30,416 nt of DNA from an uncultured Collinsella sp. (GTDB taxonomy: Bacteria > Actinomycetota > Coriobacteriia > Coriobacteriales > Coriobacteriaceae). Where the stretch lies: the NCBI GenBank assembly GCA_900549025.1, contig URMZ01000024.1, positions 1-30,416 of the forward strand. Reading direction: 5' to 3'. The notes beneath the pieces were generated by a model. The model saw only the letters and a program-made list of their open reading frames with translations, was not told where the DNA came from and made no database searches. Below, piece by piece: positions 16,179-24,123 of this stretch. Position numbers and translations under genes: made by a program. Position 1 is the stretch's first letter. The number at the start of each line of letters is the position of its first letter.

Positions 16179-16541
16179 ATGCCCCAGGAAATCAAGATTG
16201 ACGGCATCGGCATTTCGCCCGATGTTCTGACCGCCATCGTCTCGCGCGCCGTGTCCGATGTCGAGGGCATCGCCTCCGTTGGCGTCAAGGACCTTGCCAC
16301 CAACCTTGTCTCCATGATGCTCTCGTCCAAGGCCCCGGCTTCCGAGCCGGCGGTCGAGGCCGAGGTCGTCGGCGACAAGCTCGCACTCACCGTGCGCGTC
16401 GTGGTGTTCTTTGGCTATCCGTTCAAGAAACTCGCCGAGGCTGTTCGCGCCGCCGTGGTCGCCGCCATCGATGCCCAGGTGGGCGTTGAGGTCGAGCGCG
16501 TTGACGTTTGCATCGACGGTCTCGTTTTCCCCAAGGAGTAA
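16179..16541 (+). CDS. Asp23/Gls24 family envelope stress protein
   Basis: This 120-residue protein has the Asp23/Gls24 pattern: GIGISPDVLTAIVSRAVSDVEGIASVG, then a variable middle, an alternating strand region (LALTVRVVVFFGYPF), and VGVEVERVDVCIDGLVFP at the end. Family members are small, abundant proteins linked to the cell envelope in firmicutes, and one is often found just before nusB, as here. Its precise role is unknown. It is preceded by AGGAGG and ends 3 bases before the nusB start. Confidence 0.88.
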   Translation: MPQEIKIDGIGISPDVLTAIVSRAVSDVEGIASVGVKDLATNLVSMMLSSKAPASEPAVEAEVVGDKLALTVRVVVFFGYPFKKLAEAVRAAVVAAIDAQVGVEVERVDVCIDGLVFPKE

Positions 16542-16544
16542 CCT

Positions 16545-17129
16545 TTGAGCCTTAAGGTTTATCGCGGGCGTACGCTTGCCCGCAGTCAGGCGCTGCAGCT
16601 GCTGTTCCAGGCCGAGGCCACGGACAGCCCGCTCGAGCGCGTCCTCGAGGGTGATTTCCTGATCTCGAAGGGTCCCCTCGACCCCTATGCGCTGGAGCTG
16701 TGCCGCGGTGCCTACGAGCATATCGATCGCATCGACTGTGCCCTGCGCGCCGTCGCCAAGAACTGGGATCTTATGCGCATGCCCGGCGCCGACCGCAACC
16801 TGCTGCGTATCGCCGTCTACGAGATGCGCTTCCTCACCGACGAGGAGGTCTCGGACGCCATCGTGATCAACGAGGCCGTCGAGCTTGCCAAGGCCTATGG
16901 CACCGACCAGTCCGCGTCGTTCGTCAACGGCGTGCTGGGCAAGATCGCTCGCAGCGAGGAGCTGCCGGGCGAGGACCTGTACCAGGAGCTGCTGGCCGAG
17001 GATCGCGCTCGCGAGGAGGCCCAGGCTGCCGAGGCTGCCGCAAAGGTTGCGGTTGCTCAGGCTGAGGCTGGCGTGCTGGCCGAGGATTCGGACGCCGCCG
17101 AGGCTGTTGTCGACTCCGTCGAGGAGTAG
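16545..17129 (+). CDS. nusB: Transcription antitermination factor NusB with acidic C-terminal tail
   Basis: This 194-residue protein binds boxA RNA with S10 (NusE) during rRNA antitermination. The NusB fold covers about residues 1-140: RTLARSQALQLLFQAE at the start, then DRNLLRIAVYEMRF and DAIVINEAVELAKAYGTDQSASFVNGVLGKIA, all standard signatures. The last 50 or so residues are an Ala/Glu-rich tail (EEAQAAEAAAKVAVAQAEAG), longer than in most NusB. It starts with TTG, supported by AAGGAG 6 bases upstream, and is followed 2 bases later by xseB. Confidence 0.93.
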   Translation: MSLKVYRGRTLARSQALQLLFQAEATDSPLERVLEGDFLISKGPLDPYALELCRGAYEHIDRIDCALRAVAKNWDLMRMPGADRNLLRIAVYEMRFLTDEEVSDAIVINEAVELAKAYGTDQSASFVNGVLGKIARSEELPGEDLYQELLAEDRAREEAQAAEAAAKVAVAQAEAGVLAEDSDAAEAVVDSVEE

Positions 17130-17131
17130 CC

Positions 17132-17371
17132 ATGCCAGAGGGTTCCGTCCGCAACTTCGATGAGATCTCGGATCGCCTGGACCAGATCATAGCCACCGTT
17201 CGCTCCAAGGATACGTCCTTGGAGCGTTCGCTCGATCTGTTTGACGAAGCGATTGAGCTGGGCTCCCGCGCGGTCGATATGGTCGACAAGTTTGAGCTGA
17301 CGCCGCGTGAGGCCGACAAGCTCGAGCAGGAATACGATGAGGATGCGGCAAACGAATCCCAGGATAGCTAG
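17132..17371 (+). CDS. xseB: Exodeoxyribonuclease VII small subunit
   Basis: This 79-residue protein has the XseB pattern: FDEISDRLDQIIATVRSKDTSLERSLDLFDEAIELGSRA, two helices with an acidic tail. XseB forms a complex with several copies and one XseA large subunit to degrade single-stranded DNA. It follows nusB by 2 bases. The large subunit gene, which usually sits directly upstream, is not in this window; it must lie elsewhere if the enzyme is functional. Confidence 0.88.
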   Translation: MPEGSVRNFDEISDRLDQIIATVRSKDTSLERSLDLFDEAIELGSRAVDMVDKFELTPREADKLEQEYDEDAANESQDS

Positions 17372-17397
17372 GCCGCATCTCCGGATACGAATGGTTG

Positions 17398-18210
17398 ATG
17401 GCATTCATGAAACGTGTGCGTCTTGATGACGAACTGATTTCACAGGGCATCTGCGCCGATCGCGCGGATGCCCTTCGCACTCTTATGTCCGGCTTGGTTT
17501 CGAGTGGCGGTGAGCGCTTGACTTCGCCGGGCCTTAAGGTGATCCCGGGGCTGCCGCTGCACGTGAAGGGGCGCATTCCCTATGTTGGCCGCGGCGGTCT
17601 TAAGCTCGAAGGCGCGCTTGATGCGTTTGGCATCAATCCGACGGGCCTTGCCTGTTTGGATGTGGGCTGCTCTACCGGCGGTTTTACCGATTGCCTGCTC
17701 AAGCGTGGAGCTGCGACCGTTGTCTCGGTGGACGTGGGTCGCGCCCAGTTCGATTGGTCGTTGCGTCAGGACGATCGCGTGACGCTGCATGAGCGCACAA
17801 ACGTGACGCAGCTGCCCGAGCTTGGCTATGCCGGCGCCATCGACCTGGCTGTGTGTGATGTCTCGTTTACCAGCATCGCGAACATTATCGATGCGGTTCT
17901 GGCGTGCCTGGCGCCTACGGGTGCATTCTGCACGCTCGTAAAGCCGCAGTTTGAGGCTCCGGCGGCGCTAGTGGGCGAGGGCGGCATTGTGACCGATCCC
18001 GCCGTGCGCCGCGATACGCTCGTGGCGGCGGTTGAACTCTTTGCTGCCAAGGACCTGTTCCCGGTCGATGTGTGCGTGTCACCCATTCATGGTGCCAAGG
18101 GCAACGTTGAGTTTTTCCTGTACGGCACGAGGTTTGTCCCCGGCGACCGTTCGCAAGACGAGCTGCAATCCCAGGTATCGGTTTTGAGCGAGAAAGCTGC
18201 AACGCTATGA
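17398..18210 (+). CDS. tlyA: TlyA family 2'-O-methyltransferase (16S/23S rRNA)
   Basis: This protein of about 270 residues has an N-terminal S4 RNA-binding domain (RVRLDDELISQGICADRADALRTLMSG) and a C-terminal FtsJ-type methyltransferase. The SAM motif is CLDVGCSTGGFTDCLLKRGA, after PYVGRGGLKLEGAL, and the late part has CDVSFTSIANI and LVKPQFEA. Known TlyA proteins methylate ribosomal RNA 2'-hydroxyls, which is needed for capreomycin sensitivity in mycobacteria. Starts at 17398 (ATG) and 17407 (ATG) are both possible and neither has a clear ribosome site; 17398 is given. It ends in an ATGA overlap with nadK. Confidence 0.9.
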   Translation: MAFMKRVRLDDELISQGICADRADALRTLMSGLVSSGGERLTSPGLKVIPGLPLHVKGRIPYVGRGGLKLEGALDAFGINPTGLACLDVGCSTGGFTDCLLKRGAATVVSVDVGRAQFDWSLRQDDRVTLHERTNVTQLPELGYAGAIDLAVCDVSFTSIANIIDAVLACLAPTGAFCTLVKPQFEAPAALVGEGGIVTDPAVRRDTLVAAVELFAAKDLFPVDVCVSPIHGAKGNVEFFLYGTRFVPGDRSQDELQSQVSVLSEKAATL

Positions 18211-19067
18211 AGGTCTTTCTGGTTCCCAATTACTACAAGCAAGAGGCGGTCGAGAGTGGCCTGATGCTCGAGCTTTGGCTTACGCGCCAGGGCTACGAGG
18301 TCGCATGGGCGGCCGATCAGCGATCCAAGATTCAAAGCACGCCTGATATTGATGGCTCCGATCTGGTCATTACGCTCGGCGGCGACGGTACGTTGCTGCG
18401 CGCTGCCCGCATCCTCAACCATCGCGAGATTCCTATCCTCGGTCTTTCCTATGGTCACCTGGGCTTTTTAACTGCTGCGAGCCCCGAGGAGCGCGACATT
18501 CTGCAGGTCGTGAGCGACGCCCTTTCCGGCGAGCTGCACGTGAGCCGTCGCGCCACCATCGCCGCGGATATCGTGTCCGTGCGCGAAGACGGTACGAAGG
18601 ATGTCGTGCGCACCTTCGCCCTCAACGACATGGCGCTCACTCGCGGTCCGCTGTCCGATATGGTCGAGTTCGACATCACGGTGTCGGGCCACCATATCGA
18701 TCGACTGCGTGGCGACGGCGTGGTCGTGTCCACGGCGACTGGTTCTACGGGTTACGCGCTCAGTGCCGGTGGCCCCATCGTGAGCCCCGACTATACGGGC
18801 ATGGTCTGCGTACCCATTGCGCCGCACACCATTCAGGCCCGTGCCTTCTTGACTTCGCCGAGTGATGTCGTCGAAATCTTCATGTCTGATGACCGTCCGA
18901 GCGTTCCGGCGATCGCTATTGATGGACAGTTTATTACCTGCGATGGCACCGTTGAGAGCGTGGCCGTGCGCCGCGGTCCCGGAGATGTGCTGCTTCTCGA
19001 TTACGGCCCCGAGAGCTTCTATAACTCGGTGAGCCGCGTATTCTACGGAGTCCGTCATGATCGATGA
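18207..19067 (+). CDS. nadK: NAD kinase
   Basis: This 286-residue enzyme phosphorylates NAD to NADP. The signature GGDGT is at residues 58-62 (LVITLGGDGTLLRAAR), followed by LGLSYGHLGFLTA, the NE-type region FALNDMALTR, and DGVVVSTATGSTGYALSAGGPIV, which binds NAD. It begins inside the tlyA stop (ATGA) and overlaps recN by 11 bases. The tlyA-nadK-recN order is widespread in Gram-positives. Confidence 0.95.
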   Translation: MKVFLVPNYYKQEAVESGLMLELWLTRQGYEVAWAADQRSKIQSTPDIDGSDLVITLGGDGTLLRAARILNHREIPILGLSYGHLGFLTAASPEERDILQVVSDALSGELHVSRRATIAADIVSVREDGTKDVVRTFALNDMALTRGPLSDMVEFDITVSGHHIDRLRGDGVVVSTATGSTGYALSAGGPIVSPDYTGMVCVPIAPHTIQARAFLTSPSDVVEIFMSDDRPSVPAIAIDGQFITCDGTVESVAVRRGPGDVLLLDYGPESFYNSVSRVFYGVRHDR

Positions 19068-20685
19068 GCTGCAGGTTTCTAACATTGCACTCATTCGCGA
19101 GGCGACGCTGGTGCCGAGTGCCGGCCTGACTGTCCTGACCGGCGAGACCGGCGCCGGCAAGACCGCGCTGCTCTCGGCCCTCAAGCTTATTTTGGGCGAG
19201 CGCGCGGATTCGTCGATGGTGCGCGAGGGCGAGGCGCTGGCGAGCGTCGAGGCGCGGTTGTTCGACGGTCCACACGACACGGAGGGTTTTACCGTGCAGC
19301 GCAGCCTTTCTGCCGAGGGCCGCAGCCGAGTGAAGATTGACGGCCGCATCGCCAGTGTGCGCGAGCTTTCGGAGCGCGTTGGTGTGATGATGGATCTGTG
19401 CGGCCAGCACGAGCACCAGCGCTTGCTCGATCCGGCGCATCACGTTGCGATGGTCGATGCATGGGCGGGGCGCCCGGCACTCGAGGCGCTGGATGCGTAC
19501 CGCGCCTGCTTTAAAGCATCGCGCGCTGCCGCCAAGGAGGTTCGACGTGTCGAAGAGGCCTCGCGCGCGCAGGGGAGCCGCGTCGAGGAGGCGCGCTTTG
19601 CCCTCGAGCGCATCGGCGAGGTCGACCCCAAGCCGGGCGAGTATGAGGAACTCGAGGAACTGCTGCCGCGCTCCGAACATGCCGAGGTACTGGTTGCCAC
19701 GGCTAACGATGCCCATGCATCGCTTGCCTCTGAAGGGGGAGCGCTCGATGCCGTGAACGGCGCCGTGGCCGAGCTTTCCCGCATGGCGACCGTTGACCGC
19801 AAGCTAGGTGACATCGCAGACGCACTTTCGGACGCCTGCATCTCACTCGAGGACTGCGCCAACGAGCTGCGCGCCTATCGCGATGGTGTTGCGTTTGACC
19901 CTCGTGAGCTCACTCGCATGCGCGAGCGGTATTCCGACCTCAAGGGCCTGTTGCGTCAGTGGGGTCCCACCATGGACGATGTTTTTGCCATGCGCGATCG
20001 TTCGCAAGAGCTGTTGTCGCTGGTACACGATGGTGATGAGCAGATCAAGAAGGCGCGTGAAGCGCTTGGCGCAGCGGAGCATGAACTGTTTGCCGCCGCC
20101 AAGGCGCTTAAGCGTGCACGCAATACGGCGGCCCCGCGTTTTTGTCACGAGGTTGGCCGTCAGATGGCGCGCCTGGAGATGGGCGGTGCTGAGCTGGTCT
20201 GGGAGTCCCGCGATCTTCCTCGCGCTGAGTGGACACCCGCGGGTCCCTCGAGCTATGAGCTGCTGTATCGCAGCGGCGCCGGCTTGACACCTCGTCGCTT
20301 GCGCCGCATTGCGTCGGGCGGCGAGCTGAGCCGCGTCATGCTGGCGAGCAAGGTTGTCCTCGGCAATGCGGACGGCGTCGACACTCTGGTATTCGACGAG
20401 GTCGATGCCGGTGTCGGTGGCTCCACGGCACGTGCACTCGCGGGCGTGCTGGCAGATCTTGCCGCCACACATCAGGTCATCGTCGTAACCCACTTGGCGC
20501 AGGTCGCCGTCATGGCTGACAAGCATTATGTTGTCAGCAAGGAACCGGGCGATGTTCCCCAAACGCATTTGGACGAGGTAACCGGCGAAGCGCGTATCGC
20601 CGAGATCGCCCGCATGTTGAGCGGCGATCAGTCCGAGGCAAGCTTGGTCCACGCAAAGCAGATGCTCGAAGAAGCTCGAGGTTAG
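19057..20685 (+). CDS. recN: DNA repair protein RecN
   Basis: This 542-residue SMC-like ATPase takes part in double-strand break repair. Walker A is GETGAGKT at residues 29-36, the Q-loop region reads VMMDLCGQHEHQRLLDPAHH, the ABC signature is RIASGGELSRVMLA, and Walker B is TLVFDEVDAGVGG, followed by the VIVVTHLAQVAVMAD switch. The middle is helical and Glu/Arg-rich, as in the coiled-coil arm. It is translated from inside the nadK end, so it is the last gene of the efp-side operon. No LexA-like box precedes it, and it may not have its own SOS promoter. Confidence 0.95.
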   Translation: MIDELQVSNIALIREATLVPSAGLTVLTGETGAGKTALLSALKLILGERADSSMVREGEALASVEARLFDGPHDTEGFTVQRSLSAEGRSRVKIDGRIASVRELSERVGVMMDLCGQHEHQRLLDPAHHVAMVDAWAGRPALEALDAYRACFKASRAAAKEVRRVEEASRAQGSRVEEARFALERIGEVDPKPGEYEELEELLPRSEHAEVLVATANDAHASLASEGGALDAVNGAVAELSRMATVDRKLGDIADALSDACISLEDCANELRAYRDGVAFDPRELTRMRERYSDLKGLLRQWGPTMDDVFAMRDRSQELLSLVHDGDEQIKKAREALGAAEHELFAAAKALKRARNTAAPRFCHEVGRQMARLEMGGAELVWESRDLPRAEWTPAGPSSYELLYRSGAGLTPRRLRRIASGGELSRVMLASKVVLGNADGVDTLVFDEVDAGVGGSTARALAGVLADLAATHQVIVVTHLAQVAVMADKHYVVSKEPGDVPQTHLDEVTGEARIAEIARMLSGDQSEASLVHAKQMLEEARG

Positions 20686-20703
20686 GTCGTATCAGCGGTG
20701 TTG

Positions 20704-20736
20704 GTGGGACAAAAAAGACTGAAATTTTTGTCCCAC
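20704..20736. terminator. Hairpin between convergent recN and rpiR-type genes
   Basis: A perfect 12-bp stem GTGGGACAAAAA/TTTTTGTCCCAC (20704-20715 and 20725-20736) with a 9-base loop AGACTGAAA lies between two convergent genes. It could end transcription from both sides. The TTTTGTCCCAC half also occurs at 4094-4104, so this may be one copy of a dispersed repeat. Confidence 0.65.
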
Positions 20737-20744
20737 TACGCGTT

Positions 20745-21602
20745 TTACTCCACAACCTTATCCGGCTGGATGAGCTCCTCGTAGTAGCTGATATGCTCAC
20801 GCGCGTCTTCAATCTCGGGCAGCAGGAAGTTGTAGATGACTTCGATGATCATCGTGGCGCTGATCTTGGAGAACGCAAAGTCGCCCGTCGTCAGCAGCGC
20901 TTCGTGGTTGACGGTATTAAAAGTGTAGTCTGCCAGGCGCGCGAGCGGGGATTTGCTGTCACTGCTGATGACGACTACGGTTGCGCCGCAGTTGCGAGCC
21001 GCTTTTGCCATGCGATTCAGTCGGCGCGATTTACCGGAGTTTGAGATTAGCACGATGACGTCACCCGGGCGTAACGTGAGCGCAAAGCCGATTGATGTCT
21101 CGCTAATGGTGCTCGCCATGCAGCGCAGGCCCAGCTGCGAAAACTTAAACGTCGCATCGAGCGCGACCGCGTTCGTATTGCCCACGGCTGCAAACTCAAT
21201 AACCCCTGCATGCTTAAAGACATGCACAACAGCCGCCAGCGTATCGTGGTCGATTCCGTCGATGGTCGCATTAAGCTCGCTTACCTTGGCAGCCAGGATG
21301 TTCTTGAGGCTCTGCTCCATATTGTCGAGCGAGACCTCGTCGGTCAGGCCCTCGTTGCGCTGGCTTTCCAAATCCCTCGCCAACGAAAACTGAAAGCTGC
21401 GGAAGCTACCAAAGCCCAGCTTGCGGCAGAAGCGCGAAACGGTCGCTTCGGACGTGGCAGCGGCGCGCGAGAGCTGAGCCGCCGTGAGGCGTGGCGCCTC
21501 GGACTGGTGCTCCAATATATAGTCGACAATGCGCTGCTCGGACTCGCTGTATCCCTGGTGGGTACTAATGAGGGAAAGTGCGCTTTTGCTACTATCGGTC
21601 AT
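20745..21602 (-). CDS. RpiR/MurR family transcriptional regulator (HTH plus SIS)
   Basis: This 285-residue regulator has an N-terminal RpiR-type helix-turn-helix (LTAAQLSRAAATSEATVSRFCRKLGF) and a C-terminal SIS sugar-phosphate-binding domain (DVIVLISNSGKSRRLNRMAKAARNCGATVVVISSD). Such proteins sense phosphosugars and bind palindromes containing GAAA/TTTC. It is the only minus-strand gene and is divergent from the fructose PTS gene fruA, so it most likely controls that cluster. The start at 21602 is supported by AGGAG 6 bases upstream on the minus strand; a longer in-frame start is less likely. The effector is unknown, with fructose-1-phosphate a fair guess. Confidence 0.9.
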   Translation of the reverse strand: MTDSSKSALSLISTHQGYSESEQRIVDYILEHQSEAPRLTAAQLSRAAATSEATVSRFCRKLGFGSFRSFQFSLARDLESQRNEGLTDEVSLDNMEQSLKNILAAKVSELNATIDGIDHDTLAAVVHVFKHAGVIEFAAVGNTNAVALDATFKFSQLGLRCMASTISETSIGFALTLRPGDVIVLISNSGKSRRLNRMAKAARNCGATVVVISSDSKSPLARLADYTFNTVNHEALLTTGDFAFSKISATMIIEVIYNFLLPEIEDAREHISYYEELIQPDKVVE

Positions 21603-21732
21603 GGATGGCTCCTGGTTGGCATGAAAATCTAACTTGATTTGCAATGCCATAGTATACGGGCATTTTCAATTACAAGATACACCTTGCCGTTTCAAGTGTT
21701 GATGGTAAACTTTCACTTGCCGTTTACGGTTA

Positions 21733-21747
21733 TGAAAGAACCTTTCA
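21733..21747. promoter_or_regulatory. Candidate RpiR-type operator
   Basis: TGAAAG-AAC-CTTTCA has perfect 6-bp arms with a 3-base spacer, in the GAAA/TTTC style of RpiR-family sites. It lies 128 bp before the fruA start codon in the divergent promoter region. Confidence 0.5.
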
Positions 21748-21812
21748 CCGGAGAATTGCGCCTTGTCTCTTCTCACGCGGACGGTAGGTTGGTATCTTTC
21801 AAGTGTGGAAAA

Positions 21813-21853
21813 ACGCGCATCGAAGCGCGTGTAGGGGAGCGCCCGCGGGCGCT
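21813..21853 (+). promoter_or_regulatory. Two short GC-rich palindromes in the fruA leader
   Basis: ACGCGC-ATCGAA-GCGCGT (21813-21830) can form a 6-bp hairpin. AGCGCCCGCGGGCGCT (21838-21853) is a perfect 16-bp palindrome ending 9 bases before the AAGGAGG ribosome site of fruA. They could be leader RNA structure or protein-binding sites. Confidence 0.4.
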
Positions 21854-21874
21854 GTACTCAAGAAGGAGGGACAC

Positions 21875-23878
21875 ATGGCTAAGTTTGACATCATCGCCGC
21901 GACCGGTTGCCCGACCGGCATTGCGCACACCTTCATGGCGAAGGAGGCGCTGGAGAAGGCAGCTGCCGAGCGCGGTCTGACCATTAAGGTCGAGACTCAT
22001 GGCCAGGTCGGTGTCGAGAACGAGCTCACCAAGAGTGAGATCGCTGGTGCCAAGGCCGTCGTCGTCGCAGCCGACAAGGATGTCCAGGCTGAGCGTTTCG
22101 CCGGCAAGCCCATGGTTTCCGTTGGTGTTTCCAAGGCCCTGTCCGTTGAGGCCGCCGGTAAGCTGATTGACCGCGCGCTCGCCGCCAAGGGTGACGACAC
22201 GGTTGCGGCTGCTGCCGATGTCGAGGACGAGGTCGAGGAGAAGGAGTCCATCGGTCACATCATCTACAAGCACCTCATGAACGGCGTCAGCCACATGCTG
22301 GTCTTCGTCGTTGCCGGTGGTGTTCTGACCGCCGTCTCGTTCCTGTGGGGCATTACGTCCTTCGATTCGACGGCGTCTGACTACAACAGCTTTGCTGCGA
22401 TGCTCAAGATCATCGGCGGCATCGCCATGAACCTCATGGTTCCGGTGCTTTCCGCCTATATCGCCGAATCCATCGGCAAGCGCCCGGCGCTCGTCCCCGG
22501 CTTTGTTGCCGGTATGATCGCCATCCAGGGCCTGCCTGTTAACGCCGAGACCGGCATGATCGACGCCGGCGGCGCCGGCGTGGGCTTCGGCTTCCTGGGC
22601 GGCATCGTCGGCGGCTTCCTCGCCGGTTATGTCATCCTGCTGCTCGAGAAGGTCTTTGCCGGTCTGCCCAAGAACCTGGACGGCCTCAAGGCTATCTTCC
22701 TGTACCCGCTGTTCTCGACGGCCATCGTCGGCCTGGTCATGCTCGGCATTTCCGGGCCCATGGCTGCCATCAACACCGCCATGATGGACTTCCTCAAGGG
22801 CCTGTCCGCCTCTGGCGCCGTTGTCCTGGGTCTTGCCATTGGCTGCATGTGCGCCTTTGACATGGGCGGCCCGGTCAACAAGGCTGCTTACGTCACTGGT
22901 ACCGCTATGCTCACCGAGGCTCTGGCCGCCGGTGTTGGCACCGACACTTACAACTTCGGCACCAACTTCATGGCTGCCGTCTCCGCCGCTTGCATCGTTC
23001 CGCCGCTGATCACCACCTTCGCCGTCGTTGTCGGCAAGAAGTACTTCAGCCAGGAGGACCATGACGCCGGTGTCGTCAACCTCATCCTTGGTTGCACCCA
23101 CATCACCGAGGGCGCCATTCCGTTCATGACCAAGAACATCTGGCCCGTCATGCCCATCATGATGCTCGGTTCCTCTATCGCTTCGATCCTGACCATTATG
23201 TTCAACGTTCACGATCCGGCGCCTCACGGTGGCTTCCTGGTCCTGCCCGTTGTCGAGAACGGTCCGCTGTGGGTCCTCGCGATCCTCATCGGCGCTGTGG
23301 TCGGTGGCATCCTGTTCGTAGCCTTCAAGAAGTACGACTTCGAGAAGAACCAGAAGGCCGCTCCTGCAGCCAAGCCGGTTGAGGCCCCCAAGGCCGCTGC
23401 CGTAGAGGCCCCCAAGGCCGAGGCTGCCGACTTCGTGAAGGTCGAGAATGTCTTTGTCGCCGAGGACTTCGCTTCTCGTGACGAGGCTCTGAGCTTCGTT
23501 TCCAACCAGGCCGTCAAGGCCGGTATCGCCAGCGACGCCGACGCCGTGATGAACGCCTTCCTGGCCCGCGAGGCCGAGGGCACCACGGGCATGATGGAGG
23601 GCTTCGCTATCCCGCATGCCAAGTCCGATGCCATTACCGAGGCTGCCGTCATCGTCGTCAAGGACGAGTCCGGCGTGACCGGTTGGGACACCATGGACGG
23701 CGCTCCCGTCAACGCGGCTATTGCCCTGCTCATCCCCGGCGCCCAGGCCGGAACCACGCACCTCAAGATCCTGTCCAAGGTCGCCGAGGCGCTCATGGAC
23801 GAGGACTTCCGTGCCACCGTCAAGGGTTCCACCGACGCCGCCGAGATCGCCAAGACGATCAACGCCCGCCTGGTCTAA
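21875..23878 (+). CDS. fruA: Fructose-type PTS transporter, EIIB-EIIC-EIIA fusion
   Basis: This 667-residue permease imports and phosphorylates a sugar, very likely fructose to fructose-1-phosphate. The EIIB domain comes first (AATGCPTGIAHTFMA, active Cys at 12; about residues 1-100). The EIIC membrane domain follows (about 125-490, from HLMNGVSHMLVFVVAGGVL; GGPVNKAAYVTGTA is typical). An Ala/Pro/Lys linker (about 493-520) leads to the EIIA domain, with active His at 581 in GFAIPHAKSD. Many fructose EIIs have IIA first, so the B-C-A order is worth noting. The start at 21875 is set by AAGGAGG and by the normal EIIB N-terminus. It is divergent from the RpiR-type regulator and followed by a terminator. 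Confidence 0.93.
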   Translation: MAKFDIIAATGCPTGIAHTFMAKEALEKAAAERGLTIKVETHGQVGVENELTKSEIAGAKAVVVAADKDVQAERFAGKPMVSVGVSKALSVEAAGKLIDRALAAKGDDTVAAAADVEDEVEEKESIGHIIYKHLMNGVSHMLVFVVAGGVLTAVSFLWGITSFDSTASDYNSFAAMLKIIGGIAMNLMVPVLSAYIAESIGKRPALVPGFVAGMIAIQGLPVNAETGMIDAGGAGVGFGFLGGIVGGFLAGYVILLLEKVFAGLPKNLDGLKAIFLYPLFSTAIVGLVMLGISGPMAAINTAMMDFLKGLSASGAVVLGLAIGCMCAFDMGGPVNKAAYVTGTAMLTEALAAGVGTDTYNFGTNFMAAVSAACIVPPLITTFAVVVGKKYFSQEDHDAGVVNLILGCTHITEGAIPFMTKNIWPVMPIMMLGSSIASILTIMFNVHDPAPHGGFLVLPVVENGPLWVLAILIGAVVGGILFVAFKKYDFEKNQKAAPAAKPVEAPKAAAVEAPKAEAADFVKVENVFVAEDFASRDEALSFVSNQAVKAGIASDADAVMNAFLAREAEGTTGMMEGFAIPHAKSDAITEAAVIVVKDESGVTGWDTMDGAPVNAAIALLIPGAQAGTTHLKILSKVAEALMDEDFRATVKGSTDAAEIAKTINARLV

Positions 23879-23914
23879 TCCCGCAACACGCGAATACCAT
23901 CGCCCCCTGTATAT

Positions 23915-23950
23915 AAGGCGGAGCCCCTCTCCAGGGCCTCCGCCTTTTTT
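23915..23950 (+). terminator. Rho-independent terminator of fruA
   Basis: A 14-bp stem with one mismatch, AAGGCGGAGCCCCT (23915-23928) with AGGGCCTCCGCCTT (23933-23946), is followed by a T-run to 23950. Confidence 0.92.
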
Positions 23951-23961
23951 CTATCCCTCCC

Positions 23962-24034
23962 ATAAGTTGCGGTGAAATAGGGACTGTTTAAACGATTCAA
24001 CCCCAAATTCAGTCCCTATTTCACCGCAACTTAT
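23962..24034. repeat. Inverted repeat with perfect 25-bp arms
   Basis: The arms 23962-23986 and 24010-24034 are exact reverse complements around a 23-base AT-rich loop. It begins 11 bp after the fruA terminator. The arm core GGTGAAATAGGGACTG is unrelated to coding sequence. It has no T-run and is not needed as a terminator, so it is probably a dispersed repeat or a bidirectional structure. Confidence 0.9.
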
Positions 24035-24123
24035 AAAAGGGCATAGAGGGAGCTGCCCATCGAGTCTTTGTCGCGAACAGTTCATCAGCCAGAATGATAT
24101 TATTTAGGACCGACTGGGTTTCC

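Larger units (their letters stand above)
21603..21874. promoter_or_regulatory. rpiR-fruA divergent regulatory region
   Basis: This 272-bp gap holds several repeats. CTTGCCGTTT occurs twice as a direct repeat 33 bp apart (21683, 21716). TTTCAAGTGT occurs at 21690 and 21797. CAAGTG (21693-21698) and CACTTG (21714-21719) form an inverted pair 21 bp apart. A minus-strand TATACT (complement of 21651-21656) could be the -10 for the regulator. No convincing -35/-10 pair for fruA was found. Confidence 0.5.

Noticed and set aside
21773..23761. 662-residue open frame on the minus strand across fruA
   Set aside because: It is a shadow of the strongly C/G-ending codon use of fruA. The product is Gly/Asp/His-rich with no domain, and fruA itself is certain.
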